Below are positions 11,648 through 20,800 of a stretch of 64,000 nt of DNA, piece by piece. Position numbers and translations under genes: made by a program. Origin of the DNA: Pelodera strongyloides (lineage: Eukaryota; Nematoda; Chromadorea; Rhabditida; Rhabditidae); assembly GCA_036852015.1 (NCBI GenBank), contig JAANDG010000334.1, positions 1 to 64,000 of the forward strand. The letters run 5' to 3'. Each line of letters opens with the position of its first letter. Position 1 is the stretch's first letter. Under the pieces are notes generated by a model, which saw only the letters and a program-made list of their open reading frames with translations, was not told the origin of the DNA and did no database searches.

Positions 11648-11978
11648 GGGCGCGTTCGGGATTGCGAAAAGAAAGAAAAGAAATCAAAAAAGTAGTTCGG
11701 GATGGCCCTTAAAAATTTTCCGAATTCTCCACAGTAGGAGGAAATTCGTTGTGGGACCGCACAGGCACAGTACACTATTTGGAGCAACTCTCGAATATTT
11801 TTTGCCGCAGGCGCTTGTGCTGTATTATTCTCGTTCTTTAAGAGTTGCTCCAAATAGTGTACTGTGCGGTCCCACAACGAATTTCCTCCTACTGTGGAGA
11901 ATTCGGAAAATTTTTAAGGGCCATCCCGAACTACTTTTTTGATTTCTTTTCTTTCTTTTCGCAATCCCGAACGCGCCC
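11648..11978. mobile_element. Foldback MITE with TTA target duplication
   Basis: 331 bp near-perfect hairpin. Termini begin GGGCGCGTTCGGGATTGCG and end in the reverse complement. TTA lies directly outside both ends (11645-11647 and 11979-11981). A 3 bp TTA/TAA duplication is the PIF/Harbinger signature. The arms are about 150 bp with a short loop near 11810-11830; the left arm differs by a small internal duplication (CAGGCACAG). No coding capacity. Confidence 0.85.
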
Positions 11979-12103
11979 TTAAAGTGTCATAAGTTTACAG
12001 AAATGTGTGAAATTTAGAAAATCAAGATTTCAAGGGGTGTAAGTACGAGTCATATTTTGCGCTACACTCACCTCTTTTTTCTTATAAAAATAATGCTAAA
12101 TAA

Positions 12104-12529
12104 ATGAAATTTTCAAAATATTTACCAAGTCTAACAAAACTAGATCTCCTTGCTTTGGTAGAAATATTGGAAATCAAGAATTTCCGGGGTATCTTTATGA
12201 GAGACACTTTACCACCGCAAGGAATTAAAGAAAGAGAAGTAGGAATTGTGAATCTAGATTCTTCTGAAGGTAAAGGTACTCATTGGGTCTGCTATTCCAA
12301 GAACAATAAGGATATTTATTACTTTGATTCCTTTGGATTAGACCCACCAATTGAACTTCAAAAATATTTAAAAGGATGTACTTCTAGGAAGCTTGCTTAC
12401 GCAAAAGATAAAAAATCATCAGTTGAATTCTCAACTTTTCAAATTCAAGAATTCGATACACATCATTGTGGTTATTATTGTCTTCTCGTTCTGAAAATGT
12501 TGGAAAACAATGACCTCAGATATCTTTAA
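12104..12529 (+). CDS. Adenain-like cysteine protease of Maverick/Polinton type
   Basis: 141 codons, uninterrupted. FRGIFMRDTLP in the N-terminal third and THWVCYSKNNKDIYYFDSFG are typical of the maturation protease of Polinton/Maverick elements and adenovirus-like relatives (peptidase C5/C48 fold). Candidate catalytic residues are in order: His60 in THW, Asp75 in YFDSFG, Gln115, and Cys122 in HCGYYC. In the virus-like transposon this enzyme would process capsid proteins. Length is somewhat short for the family. The element around it is gone apart from a convergent PolB fragment immediately downstream, so it is probably a relic whose frame happens to remain open. Confidence 0.8.
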   Translation: MKFSKYLPSLTKLDLLALVEILEIKNFRGIFMRDTLPPQGIKEREVGIVNLDSSEGKGTHWVCYSKNNKDIYYFDSFGLDPPIELQKYLKGCTSRKLAYAKDKKSSVEFSTFQIQEFDTHHCGYYCLLVLKMLENNDLRYL

Positions 12530-12550
12530 TTTCGTTGGAAGTATTATGAA

Positions 12551-12748
12551 TCAAAGTATAACCTCTGGTTTAATATTAACATTACCAAAAGCCATAGTAT
12601 TATGACTATCTTTAATGATATAACGTTTATGTTCACATGATTGTGAGTCATTATTCAAAGCTACTTTCTTCTGACATTGAGTAAATACCTGATGTTTAAC
12701 ACTTCTAATAGTATACTGTGTTTTTCTGACAAACCATTTAATTATCAA
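12551..12748 (-). pseudogene. C-terminal fragment of Maverick/Polinton protein-primed DNA polymerase B
   Basis: A 65-codon frame convergent with the protease and 22 bp from it. It contains RSVKHQVFTQCQKKVALNN followed by HKRYIIKDSHNTMAFGN. This matches from memory the tail of Polinton-type PolB proteins: a His-containing strand, then K-x-A-L, then D/H-K-R-Y, then T-x-A-x-G. Upstream (higher coordinates) the frame is closed by stops and the foldback at 12861 follows, so nearly all of the polymerase is missing. Identification rests on this short motif and needs a profile search. Confidence 0.5.
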
Positions 12749-12860
12749 AAATTTTAGAAAAAATAATTAGTCTTGATGGCTCATACATAAATGTAAAAAA
12801 TTAACATAGCAATTTTTTTGATAAATCGAAAGGTTCAAAGTTAGAAAAAGTGTCTCTTAA

Positions 12861-13334
12861 AGGGATGGGCTCACTACAAAATCACCTTGTTTTTATGCTT
12901 TAGTTTGATTGTACAAAGGTAAAATTAAAAAAAGAGCATAAAAAAAGTTTCTTGAATTACTCCCTAGGGAAGATATTAGGTAAAAAGGGTGAGTATTGAT
13001 CTTTTTTCCGATAACGTGAGTAAACAAGATAAACTAGGGAAGCTAAGAGATATGGCTGAAACACACTGTTTTGAGCAAAATAAACTGTAGTTTTCATCGT
13101 TTATTTTACTTAAAACAATGAAAAACACTGTGTTTCAGCCATATCTCTTAGCTTCCCTAGTTTATCTTGTTTACTCACGTTATCGGAAAAAAGATCAATA
13201 CTCACCCTTTTTACCAAATATCTTCCCTAGGGAGTAAATCAAGAAACTTTTTTTATGCTCTTTGTTTAATTTTACCTTTGTACAATCAAACTAAAGCATA
13301 AAAACAAGGTGATTTTGTAGTGAGCCCATCCCTT
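12861..13334. mobile_element. Foldback MITE flanked by TTAA
   Basis: Two arms of about 200 bp in inverted orientation; outer ends read AGGGATGGGCTCACTAC and its complement. TTAA lies outside each end (12857-12860 and 13335-13338), compatible with a piggyBac-like TTAA target, though TTAA is palindromic and could be part of the terminus. The inner part repeats CTAAGAGATATGGCTGAAAC in inverse. No coding capacity. A similar TTAA-flanked foldback lies at 36883-37294. Confidence 0.8.
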
Positions 13335-13477
13335 TAATAATCTTTTTTTTTGTGGAACACATTTTAAACCAATTTTCTATCACCAAGCAATGAATCAACC
13401 AAATAAGATAACTTTATTTATTTCGACAAGATCATAAATTTATTTATATCGATTCCTGAAGTTGTTGTAATCATGTT

Positions 13478-13699
13478 CTACAGCGAGTCTTTTGAACTTT
13501 CGGACGAAGCTAAAAAAATAATTAGAATTTACATTCAAACTTATAATCTTTGCAAACCTTGTGCCCGGATAACATTCAACGGAAGAATCTACAGCGAGTC
13601 TTTGGAACTTTCGGACGAAGCTAAAAAAATAATTAGAATTTACATTCAAACTTATAATCTTTGCAAACCTTGTGCCCGGATAACAATCAACGGAAGAAT
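13478..13699. repeat. Tandem duplication, 111 bp unit x2
   Basis: 13478-13588 and 13589-13699 are nearly identical (shared core CTACAGCGAGTCTTT...GAAC). The right copy contains the stop codon and last codons of the adjacent minus-strand protease gene, so the left copy is a duplicated fragment of its 3' end. Confidence 0.85.
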
Positions 13700-15233
13700 C
13701 TTCACACTCGGTTGTGTCCCCAAATCGTTGACCAACTGCTTGGCAACATCTTTCACAGCCAATTCAAGGCCTACTCCGCTTCTTCCTCCGATAACAATTC
13801 CCGCCAAGTACGATAATCTATCGAATACCGGAGCACCCGAGAAACCATGACGCGACCCAATCGCTCCGAGTAAATGAATCCCATCTCCATGAACACCTTC
13901 AATGGTTCCGTCGCTGACTGATGGATCGTCATGATTGCTGTTTTCCGGATACCCCTGAAGATGGCTAAAAAATTTTGGTTCATATCGTTGGTTTTTGGTT
14001 TTGGTTCATAGAGTAAATGTTTTAATAACTAAAGTGAAATTATTACCAAGACGACAAATTTATCTCCTCCTCGAAGTATACCAGTTGAGAATCCGGTTTT
14101 GGGCAAAGAATCCGATTCCAGAATAGCGAAGTCAAAAGGCTTATTGATATAGCTGCAAGTAGCTTTAAGCGTTTTTCCATTCTTCCAAAGGTCGTATTCA
14201 TTGCCAACAACGAACTTCAAGTGGGCTGCCGTGAGAATGCGCCTTTCTTGAAATTGAACTCCAGATCCTATTTGTTGAGAAGCAGATTGGATTTGCTGAT
14301 TATTGGTGGTCGTAACGATGGAAGAGAACTCTCCATGAACACGATATACACGGTCGGAACATTCGTTAAAAACTTGAGTAGCAACTAAAGATACAAAATA
14401 TACTTTAAAAAAAAATTGTTTTACGCTTCGAGAGCGTGCACCTTTATTCAAGGGTGAAAATACAGGTTCAATGTTTGCTTATGACATGTTCCGCAGAGGT
14501 CCTGAGCAGTAGGCGACGAGTTCCAGATGACAAATTGTTCGACGTCTTTACTTTAGTATTTCTATTTGAATGCGAAGATTATGCAATTTAAATTAAAACA
14601 TTTTTACCTCTAGAGAGCGGAGGCGGCGGAGTTGTCATTATCGTATCTAAAATTGATTGAAAACTTTTTTTATTAAGTTTAAAAATATTAAAACAAATCT
14701 AATGTAATAAACCTATTTAAAAGAAAAAGCTATTTCGCTCGAAATTGTGCATATATTTTACTTCAAAAGTTAAAGATTTTTAATATTATACATATTTTAA
14801 AAATATCTATTTTTAAATCTGCAAAAACCATTAATTTAAAAACTGACATAAATCAATAAAATATTTTTAAAATACCTTGATCCACTGATGTTGGTGGTCT
14901 CGACCGATTATGAACCAAATAAACAATATTCGTATCCCATCCAAACGGGTTGAAAATTTTTCCATTAGAAATACTAAAAATAAATATAATTTTAAAAATA
15001 TAATTCAGATATTCTTTCAATCAAATACAAAAATTTTTAAAATCTAAACAATATTTGTTTAAGATAAAAAAATGAAAATACCGCAGTAGAACCTTTCGTG
15101 ATTCATAAGCCGGATTACTCAAGTTTGTTGCATCAGGAAAAGCAGATTTTAACGTTTCAAGCGATAGTCCATCGTCGCTATCGGTACACATCGATAATAC
15201 ATCGCTCCCATCAGTAACATTAAGTAAAAGCAT
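13652..15233 (-). CDS. Trypsin-like serine protease with N-terminal ubiquitin-like region
   Basis: Five exons on the minus strand: 15082-15233, 14876-14973, 14608-14646, 14047-14384, 13652-13954. Total 930 nt, 309 residues, all phases compatible. Catalytic triad visible: His151 in RILTAAH, Asp181 in FDFAILESD, Ser248 in HGFSGAPVF. KFVVLGYPE and GIVIGG are the usual barrel strands of this peptidase fold. Residues ~1-80 resemble a ubiquitin-like fold by pattern (LLLNV, LETLKSAFPD, IVYLVHNR); residues ~84-96 are a Pro-rich linker. No signal peptide is evident, so it is probably intracellular. Translation probably starts just inside a trans-splice acceptor. It lies about 0.9 kb from the Maverick PolB fragment, and nematode Mavericks are reported to carry protease genes as cargo. 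The assignment to such a family is inference. Confidence 0.75.
14492..14545. repeat. Short dispersed repeat, also at 62706-62757
   Basis: The sequence around GGCGACGAGTTCCAGATGA recurs at 62706-62757 with few changes. Here it lies in an intron of the protease gene; there it lies in an intron of the polymerase gamma gene. No function known to me. Confidence 0.6.
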
Positions 15234-15235
15234 AG

Positions 15236-15246
15236 CCTAAACAAGA
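15236..15246 (-). promoter_or_regulatory. Candidate spliced-leader acceptor of the protease gene
   Basis: On the minus strand TTCTTGTTTAG is followed after three bases (GCT) by the ATG at 15233. A TTTAG acceptor directly before a start codon is the usual appearance of a nematode trans-splice site. It could instead be a cis acceptor with an upstream non-coding exon. Confidence 0.45.
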
Positions 15247-15502
15247 AAAATATTAGTGTTTTAGAGTTGGGTACATACCGACAGGCTTATTTAGACACAG
15301 ATAAGAGAATCGAATATGAAAAAGAAAAATTATCTCAATCATTATCATGCTAATCGAAGGATGCTACTTCACTCTCCAACAATTAGTTAACCAATAGTAG
15401 CTACTTTTAATAAAAACAAGCATTAAATCTTTTTTTACAAAAATAAACATAAGAAAGCAACGCGAACTACAACAAAAGGAAAAGTTAATGGAAGAATGAA
15501 AC

Positions 15503-15590
15503 GGGCGCGCGGACCGAGGACCGCGGGGAGGGTATAAAACGCGGTCCTCGGTCCTGCGGTCTGCGGTCCGCGGTCCGCGGTCCATCAACC
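15503..15590. repeat. GGACCGC heptamer repeat, copy 1
   Basis: GC-rich cluster of GCGGTCC/GGACCGC heptamers next to GGGAGGGTATAAAACGCGG. An inverted relative lies at 19165-19275. No gene. 15250-15500 has nothing recognised. Confidence 0.7.
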
Positions 15591-16239
15591 TGCGTCGCGG
15601 TTGAAACTGAATTTTTACATGTAAACCGCAACGCGCATGTATAAGTATTAATTTTGCAATAGTTTTGCATCATGCGATTCTTTTCTCCGAGGACAGGTCT
15701 AAATTAACCCAAATTTGTGTACTTTGCCAACTTATCGAAACGCGAGACTCCTAAGAACGAACTGAAAAGCCCTTTAGAAATATTGAAATTTTCCTTTTCT
15801 GTATTTGTTGACGCAATGTATTTGTGTGCAACAGGATAAAATTATGACTTGAGGTGGGATCGGACTACGGCATTCCCCATATGTGCATTCTCCGCTGAAA
15901 AGTTGCCATTCCTATTGCCGAAAAGTTGCTATCCCAAGCCGAAAAGTTATGTCGGAGCTGTTTGTCTTTCCGCAAAACTGAGCTCCATCTCTCCCTCTAC
16001 ACTCGAAAGGCGACTTGAGATATTCTAATTTTCGTTGCGTTCAATCAGAACGTCAAACTTTTTTTGTTAGCGTAAAAGAGTGCCTGGGCTCCTTATTGTT
16101 AGAATATTCTCTTCTAAAATCTTCATTCGTAAAGATTTTCATCTACGTTACAGTCTTTCATAAGTATACCCTATTTTCGTGCGTGCTGCGGTGTATTCTC
16201 AATCTTACATGACAATTAGGAAACTTAGCGTGTGGAAGA

Positions 16240-16800
16240 AATCATTCTATGATGGAAAGCCGCCTCAGGCGGCGTTTTCCGCCTGGTAAGATATAAAGGA
16301 GAAGACTTTCAACGAAACTCAAGAGTTGCGCGCGGCAACACTTTGGGGGTGTTTCCCGCAAAAGAATTTGATGCGCGCCGCAAAAGTTTTTCCACCGACT
16401 CTGGTTGCCGTTTTGGTGCGGGAAACACCCCCAAACTGTTGCGGGAAACACCCCCAAACCGTTGCCGAAAAGGTGCGGAAACGGTGCGGGAAAAGTAGCA
16501 ACTGCAAAAAGAAAGCAGCGTGTTGGATTCGAACCCTACACTCTTGTTAGATACTTTTTCTTTCTCAGAAACTTTTTCTTTTCGCTTTCAAAAACGTTGC
16601 CGAAAAGGTGCGGAAATGGTGCGGGGCGCAAGTTGCGCGCCGCACCATTTCCGCACCGTTTCCGCACCTTTTCGGGGAACACTTTGCGCCCCATTTCTAT
16701 TCCGCGCGCATTTTGTTTCCCATTCCTTTGCGGCGCGCATTTTGTTTCCCGAAATGGTGCGGCGCGCAACTCATCGGCTCTCAGTGTTGTCACGGATTTT
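16240..16800. repeat. GC-rich nested inverted repeats
   Basis: Multiple copies of GTGCGGGAAACACCCCCAAA and GCCGAAAAGGTGCGGAAA appear in both orientations, forming several hairpins (for example around 16590-16680). A B-box-like GGTTCGAATCC lies on the minus strand at about 16528-16540. Overlapping open frames across this block on both strands are by-products of the GC-rich repeats. Confidence 0.65.
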
Positions 16801-16879
16801 GTTTGTTTGTGTATCACAAAGAAAGCCTTCACAACATTTCGATAACTCAAAATCCAAATGGAACATACAAAATCTACAA

Positions 16880-16955
16880 AAAAAGGTTCGAGCCCGCCAA
16901 GCAACACATCCCTTCTCAAGTAACAGTCGAGCGCTCTACCATTTAAGCTGTGTCA
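16880..16955 (-). tRNA. Degenerate tRNA-like sequence, anticodon-loop GTT
   Basis: On the minus strand a D-arm (GCTT...GAGC with GG in the loop) is followed by one base and a five-pair anticodon stem CTCGA/TTGAG with loop CTGTTAC, giving anticodon GTT (Asn). The T-arm is only B-box-like (GGCTCGAACC) and is followed by a T-run terminator. The variable region is too long and the acceptor stem does not pair well, so it is probably a tRNA pseudogene or the head of a tRNA-derived repeat. Confidence 0.35.
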
Positions 16956-17101
16956 GCTTATGATACGAGTATATCTGTCTGCTAAGGGTGCTTTCAAACT
17001 TTCAACAGCAAATTTGTGTGGTGCAATTAGTGCCATCGAGAATCCAGAATCACATAATTATTCGTTTCCATAATCAGTATGGGTATGGAGTATGGGTAAG
17101 G

Positions 17102-17320
17102 GCCGGAGAAAGAGAGAAAAAGAGAGAGAGGCGAGAGAGAAAGAGCGAGAGAATAGACAGACGATAGAGAGGCGAGAGATGGAAGAGAGGAGAAAATAAA
17201 GATAGAGAGAGAGAGAGAAATGAATTTGCAGACGCGTAAAGTTGAGAGGGAGCGGAAGTGGAGTAAGAGTCACAGATTTCACAGGAAAAAAAAACAGAAA
17301 GAGAGAGAAAGAGAGAGAAT
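17102..17320. repeat. GA-rich simple sequence
   Basis: Interrupted GAGA runs. Ser/Leu/Phe-rich frames on the minus strand are artefacts of it. Confidence 0.8.
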
Positions 17321-19164
17321 TGCAACGTGAAGCTTGGCGACACCGGGGCCCAAAGAAGGGGTTCGCCACAGCGGATGCCCGGTAGGCGGTAGTTGCACCA
17401 CGCGAAGTTTCCCCAGTGTACAATTAGAAAGAAAGAAAGGGCAGGAATAATGTACGTTGTTTGTTTACTTCTGCAGAAATATACTCCGTATTGTAATAAT
17501 ACGAGGACTCGCCCATCCCTCATATTATTATCTGTTGAATATAATGTGTATTTTATATAAATGTATTTTATATAAAATCATTACACATGTCTTAGCCACA
17601 TCTTTTATCCGTAGCGCACACAAGAATGACCACAACACAAAGCTAGTGACAGTTGTTACTCGTGTGGTGATGTAAACATTGAGACTACGAGCCAATATGT
17701 GACTATAAAATCTTTATACTTATAACAAAAAATAGTTTCTCATAGTTTGAGCCAGAAGCAGGCGTAAACTAGAGAGTTTACCACATTCAGGTACATAGAT
17801 AATGTACAAGGATCAGGTCCGGTGAAAGAACTGATAAATTTTCTTGTACAGAAGACATTTCGAGAGACGTTACTGTGAAGTGCGCATTCCACCCTACTAA
17901 CATCCTCCCGCAGCGCCATCGCCGCGCACATCCGCCGCAGGGGCGCTGCGCACCCTTTAACAACGAGAATATTTTACAGCGCGCGGCGAAAAAATTAGCC
18001 GACAGTCGAGAGTTCGCCAAACTATCACTATTTTCCCGAGAGTGCACTGAGCACCCTTTCGTTAAAACTTGGCGAATATGTGGCGAGTGGCCGCGCATAC
18101 TTTTACCTGCCTTCTTCTGCATCAATTTTCTTCAGTATTCTCGTACAGACGCTCATCATTCGCCGCATGAAATATTCGCGCCAGCGTATCGCCGCGCAAT
18201 ACCCGAGTATCCTTAGTAAATGCATGGACAGGAGGGCGCACAGGATCAATTTCCGGTTGACACATCTGTGGAGTGTCTCTAAGGGGATGCGCGACAGGTA
18301 CGCGGTATGCAAGATGTGCACCTCAGTGGCGCGGCTGGTGCGCCATGTGGCATACACACACAATCGAGAAAGTGCGCCGCGTCCTGCGGCGCACGCACTT
18401 TTTTTTGCGCGCGGCTCACCGATGACTCTGAGTACTCAGGTTGACATACCGATGAGTCGGAGTGTCGTTCTCTACATTTTAGAGATGTTGCTCTTCCCTG
18501 ACACTAAATTATGTTGTTTACATTTGCACATGCTACTACTAACATTAGTTTCGTGTGTACGCGTGTGTTCGTGTGTGTATGTTAGGGATTATAATTATAC
18601 ATATAGATATAGCTATGAAGAAAAATAAATAAAAAACGCGGTACGCACTACCAAGTTACAGTACTTTTATAATAGTTACAGTACCACTACCGGTTGTCTA
18701 GCTGTGATCTTCATTACCTAATAACTCATCCTGCATACTATGAATGACGGTTTCACAGTCATGCTTGAATAATCTTGCAGTTTTCTCTCAGGAAAATTGG
18801 GGAAATTTTTCTTACGTGAGCCTCTAAGGCAACGCCACTTTTCATGGAACCAAAACATTTGGTGCCCACTTGAAGACCTGTCGAACAAATTTTCTAGAAA
18901 CCCGTCATTACCTGGTCACCATTTGGTCAGTGACAGATCACCGAATGGTTTTCTTTTCAGTGAAACCATTTGGCGACCGCCTGCAGACGGTTTTCTGTGG
19001 TCTGGGCAATTAATACAGTTTTCCTGGGCATTAGTCATTATATTATTATTAATCGTTATACATGAATTGGAAAAAAATACAAACAACAGCAATTTGTAAG
19101 CTGGGGCGTGACTGTGGTAACGAACGCATGGGCGGTTTTTTATAGCACGGTGCCATTTGCAAAG
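17321..19164. other. Intergenic stretch without supported genes
   Basis: GC-rich segments at 17880-18430 (GCGCGGCG and similar words) resemble those at 60240-60430, and a segment at 18790-19000 rich in TGGTCACC/ATTTGG words resembles 40450-40580 and 59400-59560, so these are probably dispersed repeats. The open frames here have no recognisable domain. Confidence 0.45.
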
Positions 19165-19275
19165 TGGACCGCGGACCGCGGACCGCAGGACCGCGGACCG
19201 CTTTTTATACCCTCCCGGACCGCGGGCCGGACTGCAGACCGCAAGACGGGCGGACCGCGTTTTACACCCTCCCGC
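19165..19275. repeat. GGACCGC heptamer repeat, copy 2
   Basis: Tandem GGACCGC heptamers and TTTTATACCCTCCCG, in inverse orientation to the copy at 15503-15590. Confidence 0.7.
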
Positions 19276-19327
19276 TTATCCCCGCCCCGCCCTCAACTCG
19301 CAACTCGCACGCCGCCGCATTACCTTA

Positions 19328-19595
19328 TTGGGGTTTGCAAGTATGCCCGATTTTCCTTGCAAGTATCGAAAAATTTACCGTATCTTGGCACTACACGAGC
19401 ATATCTACAGGCAGTTTTTACGACCGATCGCCACGGGACCAATTGTTCAACAAAAAATGTCTTTGATGGCGGATTTTCTATAGTGCGGATGTGTCAAAAT
19501 TACGGTAAAATTGTGTAAAAAGCACACGATTTTGCGAATTGATACTTGCAAGGAAAACTCGCGGTTTTTGGCATACTTGCAAACCCCATATAGTG
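19328..19595. repeat. Inverted repeat, GGGGTTTGCAAGTAT termini
   Basis: GGGGTTTGCAAGTATGCC at the left and GGCATACTTGCAAACCCC at the right. Relatives of its interior occur at about 21995-22135 and 39040-39165. Confidence 0.65.
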
Positions 19596-20292
19596 TATTT
19601 ATCTCCCGTTTCGCAGGGCCGAAACACCTCAAAAAATCATTCAGCGCGGCTTTCACTTTCCATATAGAAACTCATTGAGAAACTCGCTACAAAAATTGAA
19701 GATCAGGGACAAATTTGAATTAGTACACGTATTAGCTACTTGCATGCGAATATCTGTATTAAATTCAAATTTGTCCCTGATTTTCAATTTTTGTAGCGAG
19801 TTTCAAATTGTGCTTATGTATGGAAAGTGAAAGCCGCGCTGAATGATTTTTGGGCCAGCTTTAGGGGGCGTCGTGGCTTTAGGGGGCGTCGTGGCTCACA
19901 GGGGGCGTCGTGCTAACTGGCAAAGTTCTCTCTCACCATACACGGGTTCGACCCGCCCAGACTACCCCTTCAAACATGCCACGGCGTCGGGAATAAAGTT
20001 AAGGCGCTCCCCTTGCCTAGCCTTAGGACGGACGTTTCGCTCTGTAATCTCTGTATTCCGTCTTCCCTACATTCGACAATGGTCACTTCCCTGCCCTTTA
20101 CCCTCTACTACTCTCTACGGGACACATCGGCCAAGAGACACCGCCCGTATTGGAACTACAATGAAGATCCCCGACTTCTGGAAAAAACGGGACCCTGGAT
20201 TCTACATGCTTAAGTCTATGTGTGATGATTGTATGTCTGAATAAAGTGGTATTCATAATTTCGGCCCTGCGAAACTGGAGATAAATACACTA
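19593..20292. mobile_element. Large foldback element interrupted by an insertion
   Basis: Left end TAGTGTATTTATCTCCCGTT and the right end at 20292 are inverted copies. Inner arms (CAGCGCGGCTTTCACTTTCC and complement; CAAATTTGTCCCTGATTTTC) pair around a loop near 19730. The right arm is interrupted between about 19850 and 20255 by unrelated sequence. No coding capacity. Confidence 0.7.
19850..20255 (+). mobile_element. Candidate tRNA-derived SINE inside the foldback
   Basis: Begins with tandem AGGGGGCGTCGTGGCT words with A-box character, followed by a B-box-like GGGTTCGACCC at about 19945, then a body of about 280 bp ending near AATAAAGTGG. It splits the right arm of the surrounding foldback. 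No target duplication was identified, so the class is uncertain. Confidence 0.35.
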
Positions 20293-20777
20293 TCATTGTT
20301 TGATTGTTTCGCGAATTGCTCTTTCAAATTGTGTGCCTTTCTTTCTGTCTTGCAAAGCTTTGCTGTCTTGCTTGGGGATCCTTATATGTACCTTAATGTC
20401 CGGAATGCGCCGTCAGTTCTATACTTATACTTTGCGACCTGCTCAGATCCTGCAACAGGGAACCCGGAAATTTGTCTATTTTTCGCCTCGAGACTGTTTC
20501 GTATCATACTGTCGACGCAACGTTGTGCTGAACCTAGGCGAATAATTTAAACCGCATCCTTTTTCAACAGCCCTTGCATGCAGCGGGATTATTGTGTTTT
20601 CTTTCATTCAAGCGTGTCTGCGTTTCTACTGACTCGCGTATCTCAAGACACAATAGTTAGCTTGTGATTGCTTCTTGTCAGAAACATTTTATACACCAAT
20701 ATCTTTGAAATATTAGTTTTCGTCCATTTTGGACTGTCATTTGTGTGGCTACTTTATATAATCAGATATTTGTGTCT

Positions 20778-20790
20778 TTTTTTTTCAGAC
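20778..20790 (+). promoter_or_regulatory. Candidate spliced-leader acceptor of the cohesin gene
   Basis: A run of T ending in TTTTTTTTTCAG lies 12 bases before the ATG at 20801. This is the normal arrangement for nematode trans-splicing. Confidence 0.55.
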
Positions 20791-20800
20791 TCCAGTCAGA

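Noticed and set aside
16405..16963. Overlapping 110-150 codon frames on both strands
   Set aside because: They mirror one another across GC-rich inverted repeats and have no recognisable domain.
18080..18628. 182-codon plus-strand frame
   Set aside because: No domain, unusual composition, overlaps GC-rich repeat words.
19843..20244. 133-codon frame
   Set aside because: Lies within the SINE-like insertion and its GGGGGCGTCGTGG repeats; no domain.
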